The translations under genes and the position numbers were made by a program. Below the pieces are notes generated by a model. The model worked only from the letters and a program-made list of their open reading frames with translations, searched no databases and was not told the origin of the DNA. From Selenomonas sp. (GTDB lineage Bacteria; Bacillota; Negativicutes; Selenomonadales; Selenomonadaceae), in contig JALEZZ010000009.1 in assembly GCA_022773585.1 (NCBI GenBank), positions 1 to 64,000 of the forward strand: DNA of 64,000 nt. The letters run 5' to 3'. Positions 1 through 9,061 of this stretch are shown one piece after another (the first letter of the stretch is position 1; each line of letters opens with the position of its first letter).

Positions 1-1
1 C

Positions 2-97
2 ATCAACAACAAGATCAAGACGTTGCGCAGGCAGGCCTATGGATATCCTGACGATGAATACTTCTTCTTGAAGCTCATCGACATGAGTCGCCATTGA
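2..97 (+). CDS. Transposase C-terminal fragment (ISL3-like), cut by window edge
   Basis: The window opens inside a reading frame of 31 codons that ends in TGA. The tail contains NNKIKTLRRQAYGYPDDEYF, which resembles the conserved C-terminus of ISL3-family DDE transposases (NKIK, then a YG-x-D-x-E/F-F pattern). The catalytic part lies outside the window, so activity cannot be judged. About 40 bases of non-coding sequence separate it from the next gene, and a terminal inverted repeat cannot be verified without the other end. Confidence 0.65.
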   Translation: MNNKIKTLRRQAYGYPDDEYFFLKLIDMSRH

Positions 98-139
98 CTC
101 GCTGTGCATCATTCATCCCACAGAAAAAATGATTGAGCC

Positions 140-1033
140 TTATTTCTTGCCTACTGCCATCTTGTCGAGCAGGTTGCGCACGGCGCCGAGCAAATTCGCG
201 TCGTTGCCATGCTGTGCGGCGGCAACGACGGGGCGGATATGCGCGATTTCGACATCCTTGAGAATCCTGTCGATTTTCTGCTGGATTCCTTCAGCAAATC
301 CCGGCCGCTCGCTGACAGCGCCACCGAGCACGATGACCTCGGGGTCGATGGAATACTGGATGTCGTAGGCCGCGCGGGCGAGAGCTTCCTGCATGGCGTC
401 CACGGCATCCTCTGCATCCTTGTCGCCTGCTTCGGCGAGCGCAAAGGCCTTTTCGCCATCCATTTCATCATGCGGCACGCCTTTTGCATCTGCCACGGCC
501 TCGGCAACGGCACGCGTCGAGCCAAGCTCGCTGAGGATGCGGTGATCCGCGCCAATCACCATGAAACCGAACTCGCCGCCGTGGAGGTGCTTGCCATGAT
601 GGATTTTCTTCTCCTTCACGACGGCACCGCCGACGCCCGAGCCGATGACGAGGAATGCCATATCGTCATGGCCTTTGCCTGCACCGAGCCACGACTCGCC
701 AAGCGCCGCGCAGTTCGCATCGTTCTCCATCGCGACGGGCAGTGCGAGGCGCGCTTCGAGTTCCTGCCGCATCGGAAAGTCGTGGATGTACGGGAGGGCA
801 CTCGCGCCGCCGATGGCGCCTGATGCATCATCTACGGCACCGGGAAAACTGAATGCCACGCCAGAGAACACATACCGTCCGGCAAAGAGCGATGCAATCT
901 CCCCGACCAACGCAAAGAAGCCTTCCCTCGTCTCGGGGGTCGGCTTCTTGTCCTTTGTGAGGATGGTTCCCGCTTCGTCGATGACGGCATACTTCACACT
1001 GCTGCCGCCGATGTCAAAGGCGAGGATCTTCAT
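140..1033 (-). CDS. ROK-family sugar kinase
   Basis: Probably phosphorylates a hexose or amino sugar with ATP in the cytoplasm. The N-terminus carries the ROK/actin-fold phosphate motif (DIGGSSVKYAVID, residues 6-18), there is a GSGVGGAVV segment in the middle, and a C-terminal LGGAVSERPGF. Length (297 aa) fits the family. The cysteine-rich zinc motif of many glucokinases and NagC regulators is not visible, and there is no N-terminal helix-turn-helix, so this is a kinase rather than a ROK repressor. The ATG at 1033 is chosen because it starts exactly at the family N-terminus; an in-frame ATG 27 bases upstream has no ribosome-binding site. Substrate unknown; a single-gene unit. Confidence 0.85.
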   Translation of the reverse strand: MKILAFDIGGSSVKYAVIDEAGTILTKDKKPTPETREGFFALVGEIASLFAGRYVFSGVAFSFPGAVDDASGAIGGASALPYIHDFPMRQELEARLALPVAMENDANCAALGESWLGAGKGHDDMAFLVIGSGVGGAVVKEKKIHHGKHLHGGEFGFMVIGADHRILSELGSTRAVAEAVADAKGVPHDEMDGEKAFALAEAGDKDAEDAVDAMQEALARAAYDIQYSIDPEVIVLGGAVSERPGFAEGIQQKIDRILKDVEIAHIRPVVAAAQHGNDANLLGAVRNLLDKMAVGKK

Positions 1034-1080
1034 AGTATCAGCCTGCTTTCTAAAAGTCATATCTTTATTGTGCTGATACC

Positions 1081-1108
1081 ATTATATATTTTTTTTCGTA
1101 TTCTGCAA
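1081..1108 (-). promoter_or_regulatory. Sigma-70-type promoter of the ROK kinase
   Basis: On the minus strand TTGCAG and TATAAT are separated by 16 bases, about 50 bases upstream of the ROK start codon. Confidence 0.55.
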
Positions 1109-1134
1109 GATATTTTCCTGCTTTGCGCGCAGGT

Positions 1135-3201
1135 TCAGAGTTTGAATTTCTGCACGTTCTGCTGCAGCTCGGTCGCCATCTGGGCGAGGCTGTGGCTGGC
1201 GTTTGCGATTTCCTGCACAGAGGCTGTCTGCTCCTCGGTCGCCGCCGAGACGGACTCGGCTTCCTCTGCCGCCTTGCTGCTCTCCTGGCTGATCGTATCG
1301 ACATGATGGACGATGGCCTGTGCGCCTGCGTCCATACTCGCGATGACCTCGCTGATGTTCTGCACCTGCCCGGAAACCTCTTCGACGATGTCGATGATGC
1401 GGCGGAACGATTCGTCCATCGTCAGGATCTTCTGCGCGCCGATCTTGACTTCCTCGCTGCCCTGCTGCATGCCGTCGACAGCTTCCTGCGTCTCCTTCGT
1501 CGTGGCCGTGATGAGGCCCGCTATCTGCTGTGCGGCCTCCTGGCTCGACTCAGCGAGCTTGCGGACTTCATCAGCGACGACGGCAAAACCGCGGCCATGC
1601 TCGCCCGCGCGCGCCGCCTCGATGGCGGCATTGAGTGCGAGGAGGTTCGTCTGCTCAGCAATGCCGGAAATCGTGCCGACGATTTCGCCAATCTTCTTCG
1701 AGCGTTCGCCGAGCGACGTAACCGTCTCAGCCGAATGCTCGGTCGTTGTCTGAATGTGGCGGATCTGTTCGATGGCTTCGTCGAGTGTCTTGCCGCTGTC
1801 ACGCGCGATGTCGGCGGCTTCGCGGCCGTGATTTGCCGCCGCGCTCGCATCCTGCGATGCCGACTGCACCATCGAGCTGAGTTCATGGACGGCCTGCTTC
1901 GTCGCATCGACGGCACGCAGCTGCTCGTTCGTGCCCTCGGCGACCTTGACGATGCTGTTTGCGACCTGATTCGATGCCTGCGCCGACTGGTCGGTCGAGG
2001 CATTGAGCTCTTCGGCAGACGCTGCGAGCGTTTCGCTGCTTTCGCTGACCTTCGTGATTGTTTCCGCCATGCTGCCACGCATGTCGCGCATCGCGGCAGC
2101 GAGCTCGCCGAGTTCGTTGTCAGCCGCTACACGGTTCGGACGGTTGCGGAAATCGCCCGTCGCCATGAGGTGCATCTCGTCCATCATCGCCGCGAGCGGA
2201 CGCATGATGCGGTTGACTGTCAGGATGACGCCGACCGTGATGAGGATCAGGATCAGGAGCGAGATGCCGATCATGATCTTGAGCGTGTTGCCGACAGGGG
2301 CAAAGACCTCGTCTTCGTAATCGACAACCGCGACGCCCCAGCCAGAAGCATCGACCGTGCTGTAGAACGCAATCATATCTTTGCCGTTGTCATCCTGGAA
2401 CTTGTAGACGCCCGTCTCGCCTGACGTCATTTTTTCGCCGAGTTCGCGCAGACCCTTGTTCTGCTCTTCCCCGATCTTCTGCTTCATGATCTTCGACTCG
2501 TCCGGATTCACGATGTACGTGCCATCCTTTGCCGTCATGAGGCTGTAGCTGTTCTCGCCGATTTTGAGCTGCTGGACGACGTCCTGCAGGGCATCGACAT
2601 TGACCGCCGCGAGAATCATGCCGACATTCTTGCCCGCATCATCCTTGACGAGCGAAATGCTGTTGAAGATGATCTTGCCCGTGGCCTGCGAGACAACCGG
2701 CGAGCTCATCCAAGTGTCATGCGCACCCGTCATGGTCTCCTTGTACCATGCCTTGTCCTGGTTGTGCATCTCCTTCGCGCCATTCGCCGTCCAGCCATGG
2801 AGGTCGCCAGAACCATCAAACGGCCCCCAGCTCACGCTGTCGTAGACGCCCGGATAATCTTCCTTCATCTCCTCGTAGCGATAACGCGTTTCGAGGTTCA
2901 TGGCTTCGGCCGACATCGAGCGCGCCGTCACGTTGTTCGCTTCGATGCGTGTCTCGAGCATGCGTGCGTCAAGCCATTCGGAAATGACGTCCGTCGTTTC
3001 CGAAACCGTCTCCGTCTGGTTGCGCGTGATCTGCTCATCAAAGCTCGTCGCGACATACTTGAAAATGATCGCCGACATGATGACGAGGCCGATGACGACG
3101 ATGGGCAGCACGAACATCAAGATTTCTGTCTTGACGCTCCGTGCCCGCGCAAGGCTGCCCGCCTTCGCAAAGTCATCGGCAAAATCCTTTTTTATCTCCA
3201 T
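1135..3201 (-). CDS. Methyl-accepting chemotaxis protein with double-Cache-type sensor
   Basis: Transmembrane chemoreceptor that signals to CheA/CheW. TM1 is at about residues 25-49, followed by an extracytoplasmic region of about 260 residues that looks like a dCache ligand-binding domain ([15 protein letters not shown] and a later [11 protein letters not shown] segment). TM2 is at about 308-331, then HAMP and a long coiled-coil signalling domain. The conserved tip is present ([19 protein letters not shown], then [13 protein letters not shown]). The 688-aa length is normal for the class. The ligand cannot be predicted. It is a lone gene; its presence implies a chemotaxis and motility system elsewhere in the genome. 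Confidence 0.93.
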   Translation of the reverse strand: MEIKKDFADDFAKAGSLARARSVKTEILMFVLPIVVIGLVIMSAIIFKYVATSFDEQITRNQTETVSETTDVISEWLDARMLETRIEANNVTARSMSAEAMNLETRYRYEEMKEDYPGVYDSVSWGPFDGSGDLHGWTANGAKEMHNQDKAWYKETMTGAHDTWMSSPVVSQATGKIIFNSISLVKDDAGKNVGMILAAVNVDALQDVVQQLKIGENSYSLMTAKDGTYIVNPDESKIMKQKIGEEQNKGLRELGEKMTSGETGVYKFQDDNGKDMIAFYSTVDASGWGVAVVDYEDEVFAPVGNTLKIMIGISLLILILITVGVILTVNRIMRPLAAMMDEMHLMATGDFRNRPNRVAADNELGELAAAMRDMRGSMAETITKVSESSETLAASAEELNASTDQSAQASNQVANSIVKVAEGTNEQLRAVDATKQAVHELSSMVQSASQDASAAANHGREAADIARDSGKTLDEAIEQIRHIQTTTEHSAETVTSLGERSKKIGEIVGTISGIAEQTNLLALNAAIEAARAGEHGRGFAVVADEVRKLAESSQEAAQQIAGLITATTKETQEAVDGMQQGSEEVKIGAQKILTMDESFRRIIDIVEEVSGQVQNISEVIASMDAGAQAIVHHVDTISQESSKAAEEAESVSAATEEQTASVQEIANASHSLAQMATELQQNVQKFKL

Positions 3202-3301
3202 GAGGATGCCCCCTTTTCATTGGTTCAAAAGTTCCCCTGCCTTCCTAATTCGCTTTTTCCTTCTTATTTCCTTCTCGTTGTTCCGATTTAATGGATTTAA
3301 T

Positions 3302-3342
3302 AAAAAATTTCCGCGGGTGAATTGCTATCGCACCCGCGGAAG
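3302..3342 (-). terminator. Rho-independent terminator after the amino-acid permease or upstream spacer
   Basis: An 11-bp GC-rich stem (TTCCGCGGGTG / CACCCGCGGAA) is followed on the minus strand by ATTTTTTATT. It lies between the permease stop and the chemoreceptor start. Confidence 0.75.
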
Positions 3343-3360
3343 TTCTGATATATCTGATAG

Positions 3361-3424
3361 ATGTGTCGTGCAGGGGACTCCCCCCGCCCTTCGGGCCCTC
3401 CCCCCTCTAGAAGGGGGCTAGCTC
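3361..3424. repeat. Degenerate half-copy of palindromic repeat family A
   Basis: On the minus strand this stretch carries a CCCCCTTCTAGAGGGGG hairpin, a GGGCCCGAAGGGC hairpin and GGGGGAGTC. That is the same order of elements as the end of the full repeats at 7821 and 60288 (short hairpin, GCC-x-GGC hairpin, GGAGTC). The rest of the element is missing. Confidence 0.5.
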
Positions 3425-3451
3425 AGACGATATGTCTCTATATTCCTGACC

Positions 3452-4831
3452 TTAATGTGCCATCTTCGCGGCGACGGCTTTGCGGCGCCAGGCGCGAAGC
3501 TTGTACCAGCACATCGGCAGGATCAGCATCGGCAGGCCGGCGTAGAGCGCCTCCTGCAGGTCTGGCGTGAAGAACATGACGACGAGGCAGAAGACCTGCG
3601 CCCAGATGCCGAACAGCGTCACGTACGGGAACAGCGGCGTGCGGAACTTCAGCTTCTTGTCCTCGCCCGTCACCATCATCATCTTGCGGCGGCGGTACTG
3701 GCTCCAGCAGATGGAAATCCAGGCAATCGCACCCGTGAAGCCCGAGACGGCCAGGAGATACGTGTAGACCGCCGAATCCGGATCGATGCTGTAGAGCAGG
3801 ATGACGGCCCAGCAGGCGCAGATGGAAAGCAGGATGGCTTTCGACGGCATGCCGTTCTTGTTGATCTCACCGAGGAAGCGCGGCGCCATGTCCATGCGCG
3901 CGAGCGAATACATCGCGCGCGCGGCCCCATAGAGTCCCGAGTTCGAGCACGAGATGGCCGCCGTCAGGATGACGAATGCAAAGAATGACGAAAGACCCGT
4001 CATGCCGTATTTCGCGAGTGCCGCTGCGAAGACGCTCTCATCGAGCCCCGCCTGATTCCAAGGAAGGATAGAAATCAGAAGCGAAATCGGGATGATGTAG
4101 AGCGCGATGATGCGCCACGTCACGTTGCGCACGGCAATCGGGATGCTCTTTTCCGGATTCTTGCACTCGCCTGCCGCGAGGCCGATGATTTCCGTGCCCT
4201 GGAAATTGACGAGGATGATGACCATCGTCAGGATGATTGACCAGTAGCCATTCGGCGCGAAGCCGCCGCTGCCGAGCAGCACGGACGTGCCGATGTATCC
4301 CTCATCGCCGATGAGGCCGAGGCAGATGAGCCCTGCCACGATGGAAAAAGCCACGAGCGCGATAATCTTGAACAGGGCGAGCCAGAACTCGCTCTCGCCG
4401 AACTTGTCCACATGGAACAAGTTGATGATGGTCACGAGCAGGCCGAACAGCACCGCCCACCAGAGCTGGCTGATGGCTGGCACGAAATTGCTCATGATGA
4501 TGCCCGCGGCAATCATTTCCGATGGCACGTAGGCAACCCAGGTGATCCAATAGGCCCAGCCGACACCGCAGGCCCAAGTCGAGGAGATATTCTCCTTCGC
4601 GTACGTCACGAAGGAACCGGAGACCGGTTTTTCAACGGCCAGCTCCGCAAGGCAGAGCATGACGCAGAGCACGATGACGCCGCCCAGGAGATAAGCGAGG
4701 ATGGCTGCCGGGCCGGCCTTCTCGAGCACATAGCCCGTGCCGAGGAAGTAACCGCTGCCGATGACGCCCCCGAGGGAGATCAGCTGCAGATGGCGGTTCT
4801 TGAGGCCCCTGTTCATCTTGTTTTCGTTCAT
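3452..4831 (-). CDS. Amino-acid permease, APC superfamily (AAT type)
   Basis: Inner-membrane amino-acid/proton symporter of about 459 residues with roughly 12 hydrophobic segments. The N-terminus (RGLKNRHLQLISLGGVIGSG) is the AAT-family signature, with the GxxIGxG loop of TM1, and NFQGTEIIGLAAGECKNPEK is the conserved TM6-loop region. The ATG at 4831 is preferred over an in-frame TTG 27 bases earlier because it begins the conserved cytosolic N-tail. The substrate cannot be named from sequence. It is divergent from yigZ; a strong terminator lies downstream. Confidence 0.88.
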   Translation of the reverse strand: MNENKMNRGLKNRHLQLISLGGVIGSGYFLGTGYVLEKAGPAAILAYLLGGVIVLCVMLCLAELAVEKPVSGSFVTYAKENISSTWACGVGWAYWITWVAYVPSEMIAAGIIMSNFVPAISQLWWAVLFGLLVTIINLFHVDKFGESEFWLALFKIIALVAFSIVAGLICLGLIGDEGYIGTSVLLGSGGFAPNGYWSIILTMVIILVNFQGTEIIGLAAGECKNPEKSIPIAVRNVTWRIIALYIIPISLLISILPWNQAGLDESVFAAALAKYGMTGLSSFFAFVILTAAISCSNSGLYGAARAMYSLARMDMAPRFLGEINKNGMPSKAILLSICACWAVILLYSIDPDSAVYTYLLAVSGFTGAIAWISICWSQYRRRKMMMVTGEDKKLKFRTPLFPYVTLFGIWAQVFCLVVMFFTPDLQEALYAGLPMLILPMCWYKLRAWRRKAVAAKMAH

Positions 4832-4936
4832 GGCTTCCGTAACACAACCTTTCCGCAAAATGCGCTGGATTTCTTCTAAAGGATACTACAAACGGGGGCA
4901 AAATACTAGATGAAATTCGAAAAAAACAAGAAAAAT

Positions 4937-4965
4937 TTGCAGGGCACTGCCGCCTGCCATATAAT
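4937..4965 (+). promoter_or_regulatory. Promoter of yigZ
   Basis: TTGCAG and TATAAT with a 17-base spacer, ending 32 bases before the yigZ start codon. Confidence 0.65.
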
Positions 4966-4997
4966 GATAGGAAATGACAACAACGGAGGTTCTGCCC

Positions 4998-5642
4998 ATG
5001 AAGCCCTACAAGACGACGCAAGGAGAAAGCAGCGCGAGCTACGAAATCCAGCGCTCGAAATTTTACACGCACACGAAACATGTCGAAAGCGAGGAGGAGG
5101 CGCGCGCGTTCATTCAGGAACAGAAGAAGGCGTATTTCGATGCGCGCCACAACTGCTCGGCCTACGTGCTCGGCCCGGACGGCGCGAAGCAAAAATCGAA
5201 CGACGACGGCGAGCCCTGCGGCACGGCGGGCAATCCCATCCTCGATGCCATCAAGAAGAACGACCTCACGGACATCGTCGTCGTCGTGACGCGCTACTTC
5301 GGCGGCATCAAGCTCGGCGCGGGCGGGCTCATCCGCGCCTACAGCCACAGCGCCGTGCTCGGCCTCGAGGCAGCAGATGTCGTCGAGATGCTGCCGCTCG
5401 CCGTCGTGCGCGTGACGATCAGCTATGACTTGCTCGCAAGCGTCGAAAACTTTTTGCGCAAAAAAGAACTCCGCACAGGCGAAAAATCCTATGCGGAGGA
5501 GGTGATGGTCGAAGTACTCTTGCGTGAGGAAGAAAAAGATGACGTGCTCGCCGCACTGACCGACCTCACGAGCGGCCGCGCGCGCTACGAGGATGCGGGG
5601 ACGCAGGTCATGGCTGTGCCCGTTCCTCGCGCTTCTTCGTGA
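4998..5642 (+). CDS. yigZ: YigZ/IMPACT-family protein
   Basis: Member of the UPF0029/IMPACT family (YigZ of E. coli, YvyE of Bacillus), linked to translation-related regulation but without a firmly assigned reaction. The signature is clear: an N-terminal SKFYTHTKHVESEEEA region, then HNCSAYVLG, DDGEPCGTAGNPIL and VVVTRYFGGIKLGAGGLIRA, followed by the C-terminal DUF1949-like ferredoxin fold. Length (214 aa) is typical. The ATG at 4998 has GGAGG at the correct distance; an upstream in-frame ATG does not. The 3' end overlaps the convergent oxidoreductase gene by 35 bases. Confidence 0.92.
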   Translation: MKPYKTTQGESSASYEIQRSKFYTHTKHVESEEEARAFIQEQKKAYFDARHNCSAYVLGPDGAKQKSNDDGEPCGTAGNPILDAIKKNDLTDIVVVVTRYFGGIKLGAGGLIRAYSHSAVLGLEAADVVEMLPLAVVRVTISYDLLASVENFLRKKELRTGEKSYAEEVMVEVLLREEEKDDVLAALTDLTSGRARYEDAGTQVMAVPVPRASS

Positions 5643-6846
5643 GGTAAGCATCCATGGCCGCAGCGACGGCTTTCGAATTCTTGACGGTCTGGATGACGTT
5701 CCACGGGCCGAGCACGACGTCGCCGCCCGAGAACACGCCTTCCTTCGTCGTCTCGCCATTGCCGAGCACGGCGATGAGGCCGTGCTCGCCGAGCTCGAGG
5801 CCCGTCGTCGAGTCCGCGATCTTGCTCTTCGTCGTCTGGCTCACGGCGATGATCGTCGTGTCCGCGCCATAGAGTTTCGGCTCGCTTTCCGCCGTGACGT
5901 TGCCCTCTTCATCAAACGTGCGCTGCTTGAACATCGGGCCGTCCTTCGTGATTTCGGCGACATCGACACCATAGACGAAATCGACGCCGTCTGCCATCGT
6001 ATAGTCAATCTCGCGCACGCTCGCGCGCGCCTTCTGCCCGCGGCAGTAGATTGTGACCTGGCGGCTGCCCTTGCGCACGGCCGTGCGCGCGACATCCATG
6101 GCTGAATTGCCCGCGCCGATGACGGCGACGCGGTCGCCGAGCTGGTAGACATCCGGATTCTGGAGATAGTCGACGGCATAGGCGACATTGCCGAGGCTTT
6201 CGCCTTTCACATTGAGCCGCCGCGGCCGCCAAGCACCCGAGCCGATGAAGACGGCCTCGAAGCCGTCCGTGAACAGGTCGTCGAGGTGGAGCGCCCCGCC
6301 GATCGTCGTGTTCGGCCGGATCTTGATGCCGAGCTGCTGCAGCTTCGTCTGGTAGCGCTCAAGGATGGATTTCGGCAGGCGGAATTCCGGAATGCCATAG
6401 CGCATCATGCCGCCGATCTTGTCCTTGCGCTCGAAAATCGTGATGTCATAGCCAAGCTGCGCGAGGCGCACGGCGACCGTGATGCCCGCAGGGCCCGAGC
6501 CGATGACGGCGACATTCTGATGCTTGCTGCGATCACGCTCGAGCACGGCCCAGTCGAGATAGGCGTCTGAAATGTAATGCTCGATGCTCGAAATCTGCAC
6601 AGGGCTCCCCTTCCGCCCCTGGATGCAGTGGCCCTCGCACTGCGCTTCATGGTCGCAGACGAGCGAGCAGACGACGCTCATCGGATTGTTCTGGAAGAGC
6701 ATCGCGCCCGCCTCGCGCGGCTTGCCCGCGAGAAACAGCCGGATCATCTCCGGGATGTTCGTCTGTGCCGGGCAGCCCTGCAGGCGGCAGAGCGGCTTCT
6801 TGCACTGGAGGCAGCGGCGCGCTTCGTTGATGACATGTACAGCCAT
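5608..6846 (-). CDS. GltD-like NAD(P)-dependent iron-sulphur flavoprotein oxidoreductase
   Basis: Resembles the glutamate synthase small subunit and NfnB-type flavoproteins. Residues 12-25 carry a CxxCx4Cx4C cluster motif and residues of about 59-76 a second Cys set (CSLVC, then CEGHC), which should hold two 4Fe-4S clusters. FAD binding is shown by VIGSGPAGITVA and NAD(P)H binding by VIGAGNSAMDVA. The C-terminus carries the GD motif (GVFSGGDVVLGPW). The 412-aa length is close to a stand-alone GltD. No GltB large subunit is adjacent, so the electron partner is unknown. AAAGGA precedes the ATG. Confidence 0.87.
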   Translation of the reverse strand: MAVHVINEARRCLQCKKPLCRLQGCPAQTNIPEMIRLFLAGKPREAGAMLFQNNPMSVVCSLVCDHEAQCEGHCIQGRKGSPVQISSIEHYISDAYLDWAVLERDRSKHQNVAVIGSGPAGITVAVRLAQLGYDITIFERKDKIGGMMRYGIPEFRLPKSILERYQTKLQQLGIKIRPNTTIGGALHLDDLFTDGFEAVFIGSGAWRPRRLNVKGESLGNVAYAVDYLQNPDVYQLGDRVAVIGAGNSAMDVARTAVRKGSRQVTIYCRGQKARASVREIDYTMADGVDFVYGVDVAEITKDGPMFKQRTFDEEGNVTAESEPKLYGADTTIIAVSQTTKSKIADSTTGLELGEHGLIAVLGNGETTKEGVFSGGDVVLGPWNVIQTVKNSKAVAAAMDAYLTKKREERAQP

Positions 6847-6905
6847 GGATGGTGTTCCTTTCTTTTCCCCTGTTCCTGTTTACGATGCTTTGTGTGTCTT
6901 TTTTC

Positions 6906-6934
6906 ATCTTACTATTTCTTCTTTCGAAAGTCAA
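6906..6934 (-). promoter_or_regulatory. Promoter of the GltD-like gene
   Basis: TTGACT and TAAGAT on the minus strand with a 17-base spacer, about 60 bases before the start codon. Confidence 0.65.
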
Positions 6935-7029
6935 TGCAAGAAACCGTTTTCGTCTTTCGTTTTGCCTATCGTCAATTCGTTCTCCCTATAGTAAAATAGA
7001 AGCAGATTGCATTTCAGGAGGTTATCTAC

Positions 7030-7812
7030 ATGAAAAAACTTGGATTCATCGGCATGGGAAATATGGCGCAGGCACTCGCGCTCGGCTTCATCGAGTCTGG
7101 AAGCATTGAAAAGGCGAACGTCTTCGCCTACGCGCCGCATCAGGACAAGCTCAAAAAAAATGCCCAGCGCATCGGCTTTTCGCCGTGCACCGGGCTCAAG
7201 GAACTTGCGGAAGCCTGCGACACGCTCGTCATGGCTTGCAAGCCATACCAGATTGAAGATGTCATCACCGAACTCAAAGACGTGCTGCCGGGCAAGGCGC
7301 TCGTCTCGATTGCGGCAGGCTGGGATTTCGCGCATTATGAAAAAGCGTTGCCTGCTGGCGTGCGCGTGCAGTTCGTCATGCCGAACACGCCGGCCATGGT
7401 TGGCGAAGGCGTGCTGCTCTTCGAAGAGACGAACTCGCTTGAAGAAGGCGAACGCAAGGAAATCTGGAACCTCTTCTCATCCGTCGGTTTGACGGTCGAA
7501 CTGCCGTCATCGCTCATGGGCATCGGCGGTACCGTCACGGGCTGCGGCCCGGCCTTCGTCGATCTCTTCCTCGAAGCGTATGCCGACGCGGCCGTCAAAT
7601 ATGGCATGAAGCGCGCCGACGCCTACCGCCTGATCAGCCAGATGGTCCTCGGCAGCGCGAAACTCCAGCTCGCGACGGGCGAACATCCGGGCGTCCTCAA
7701 AGACAACGTCTGCTCCCCCGCCGGCACCACGATCTGCGGCGTCACGGCGCTCGAAGAACAAGGCTTCCGGAATGCCTGCATCAAATCCATCGATGCCATC
7801 ATGAACAAATAA
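7030..7812 (+). CDS. proC: Pyrroline-5-carboxylate reductase
   Basis: Final step of proline synthesis: reduces pyrroline-5-carboxylate to proline with NAD(P)H in the cytosol. The N-terminal Rossmann motif (GFIGMGNMAQALALGF) and the family signature in the C-terminal dimer domain (DNVCSPAGTTICGVTALEEQGFR) are both present. Length 260 aa is standard. AGGAGG precedes the ATG at the usual distance. It is divergent from the GltD-like gene and convergent with the aldo/keto reductase gene, from which a long palindromic repeat separates it. proA and proB are not nearby. Confidence 0.96.
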   Translation: MKKLGFIGMGNMAQALALGFIESGSIEKANVFAYAPHQDKLKKNAQRIGFSPCTGLKELAEACDTLVMACKPYQIEDVITELKDVLPGKALVSIAAGWDFAHYEKALPAGVRVQFVMPNTPAMVGEGVLLFEETNSLEEGERKEIWNLFSSVGLTVELPSSLMGIGGTVTGCGPAFVDLFLEAYADAAVKYGMKRADAYRLISQMVLGSAKLQLATGEHPGVLKDNVCSPAGTTICGVTALEEQGFRNACIKSIDAIMNK

Positions 7813-7820
7813 GCTTTCAG

Positions 7821-8034
7821 GCTTGGCCCCCTCTCAGAGGGGGCTGTCGAGTGAAGCGAGACTGAGGGAGTCTCACAAGCTAGACGCAGTAGATACACGA
7901 TTGTTGCTTACGCGGGCGCCGAAAAAGAAACTGCACTGCCCGCATAAGAAACAATCAAAAATCACCTACGCCGATATTGTGAGACTCCCTCAGTCGGCTT
8001 CGCCGCCAGCTCCCTCTGAGAGGGAGCCTTTTTA
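7821..8034. repeat. Palindromic repeat family A, full copy 1
   Basis: A roughly 214-bp near-symmetric element between convergent genes. Each end has a hairpin of the form CCCTCTCAGAGGG, then GAGTCTCACAA-like sequence. Further in there is an inverted pair of ACGATTGTTGCTTACGCGGG and CCCGCATAAGAAACAATC. The same order recurs at 60288 and 61395. In both orientations it could end transcription of proC and the reductase. It encodes no protein. Confidence 0.8.
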
Positions 8035-9057
8035 TTACCGCACTAATCCTTGTACACCTGGGCGAAAAGATATTTCATCAATTTTTGAGAGCTCGTCTTT
8101 CGTAAAGGAAGTGTTCTCGAGCGCTTTGATGTTGTCAAGAATCTGCGCGGGACGCGAAGCGCCGATGATTGTGCTCGTAATGGCACCGTCCTTGAGATCC
8201 CACGCGAGCGCCATTTCAGCGAGCGTCTGGCCGCGCTTTTCGGCGATCTCGTGCAGATCGCGGATAGCCGCAAGCTTTTCGTCCGTCAGCGACTTTTCCT
8301 TGAGGAATCGTCCGTCGCGGCGGATGCGGCTGTCCTCGGGGATGCCGTGCAGGTATTTTTCCGTCAGGAGCCCTTGGCAGAGCGGGCTGAATGCCACGAT
8401 GCCCTTGCCCTCGGCGACCGCCGCTTCCTTGAGGCCGTTCTTCTCGATGGTACGGTCAAAAATCGAATAGCGGTTCTGATTCACGATGAACGGACAGTGC
8501 AGCTCGCGCAAGAGATTTGCCGCCTCGCGCATCGTCTTGCCATCATAATTTGAAAGGCCGGCATAGAGCGCCTTGCCGCTCCGCACGATGTCAGCGAGCG
8601 CCGTCATCGTCTCTTCGAGCGGCGTCTCGGGATCCATGCGGTGGTGGTAAAAGATGTCAACATAGTTGAGCCCGAGCCGCCCGAGGCTCTGGTCGAGGCT
8701 CGCAATAAGATACTTGCGGCTACCCCAGTTGCCATACGGCCCCGGCCACATGTCATAGCCCGCCTTCGTCGCGATGACGAGCTCGTCACGGTACGGGCGG
8801 AAATCCTCGGCGAGAATGCGGCCGAAGTTCCGCTCGGCACTGCCATACGGCGGCCCGTAATTGTTCGCAAGGTCAAAATACGTGATGCCGTGGTCAAACG
8901 CCGTGCGGCAAAGCGATTTCATGTTCTCCATCTCACACGTATCGCCGAAATTGTGCCAGAGCCCGAGCGCAATGCGCGGCAGTTCCAGCCCGCTCTTCCC
9001 GCTCGGCACGTATTCCATCGCCTCATAGCGTTTCTCGTCTGCCTGATACAGAGCCAT
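8035..9057 (-). CDS. gpr: Aldo/keto reductase, YghZ/glyceraldehyde-3-phosphate reductase type
   Basis: NADPH-dependent carbonyl reductase of the YghZ/Kv-beta-like branch (AKR14). Family landmarks are PRIALGLWHNFGD, the Asp/Tyr pair in YFDLANNYGPPYGSAE, the catalytic Lys in VIATKAGYDMWPGPYG, WGSRKYLIASLDQSLGRLG and the catalytic His in DIFYHHRMD. GASRPAQILDN is the cofactor site near the C-terminus. Length (340 aa) matches. YghZ enzymes reduce L-glyceraldehyde 3-phosphate and methylglyoxal; the true substrate here is inferred only from similarity. Its stop codon abuts repeat family A. Confidence 0.85.
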   Translation of the reverse strand: MALYQADEKRYEAMEYVPSGKSGLELPRIALGLWHNFGDTCEMENMKSLCRTAFDHGITYFDLANNYGPPYGSAERNFGRILAEDFRPYRDELVIATKAGYDMWPGPYGNWGSRKYLIASLDQSLGRLGLNYVDIFYHHRMDPETPLEETMTALADIVRSGKALYAGLSNYDGKTMREAANLLRELHCPFIVNQNRYSIFDRTIEKNGLKEAAVAEGKGIVAFSPLCQGLLTEKYLHGIPEDSRIRRDGRFLKEKSLTDEKLAAIRDLHEIAEKRGQTLAEMALAWDLKDGAITSTIIGASRPAQILDNIKALENTSFTKDELSKIDEISFRPGVQGLVR

Positions 9058-9061
9058 GACG

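Noticed and set aside
5608..5642. Frameshift at the yigZ 3' end because of the overlap with the convergent gene
   Set aside because: Both frames end with intact family C-termini; a 35-base convergent overlap is simply tight packing.
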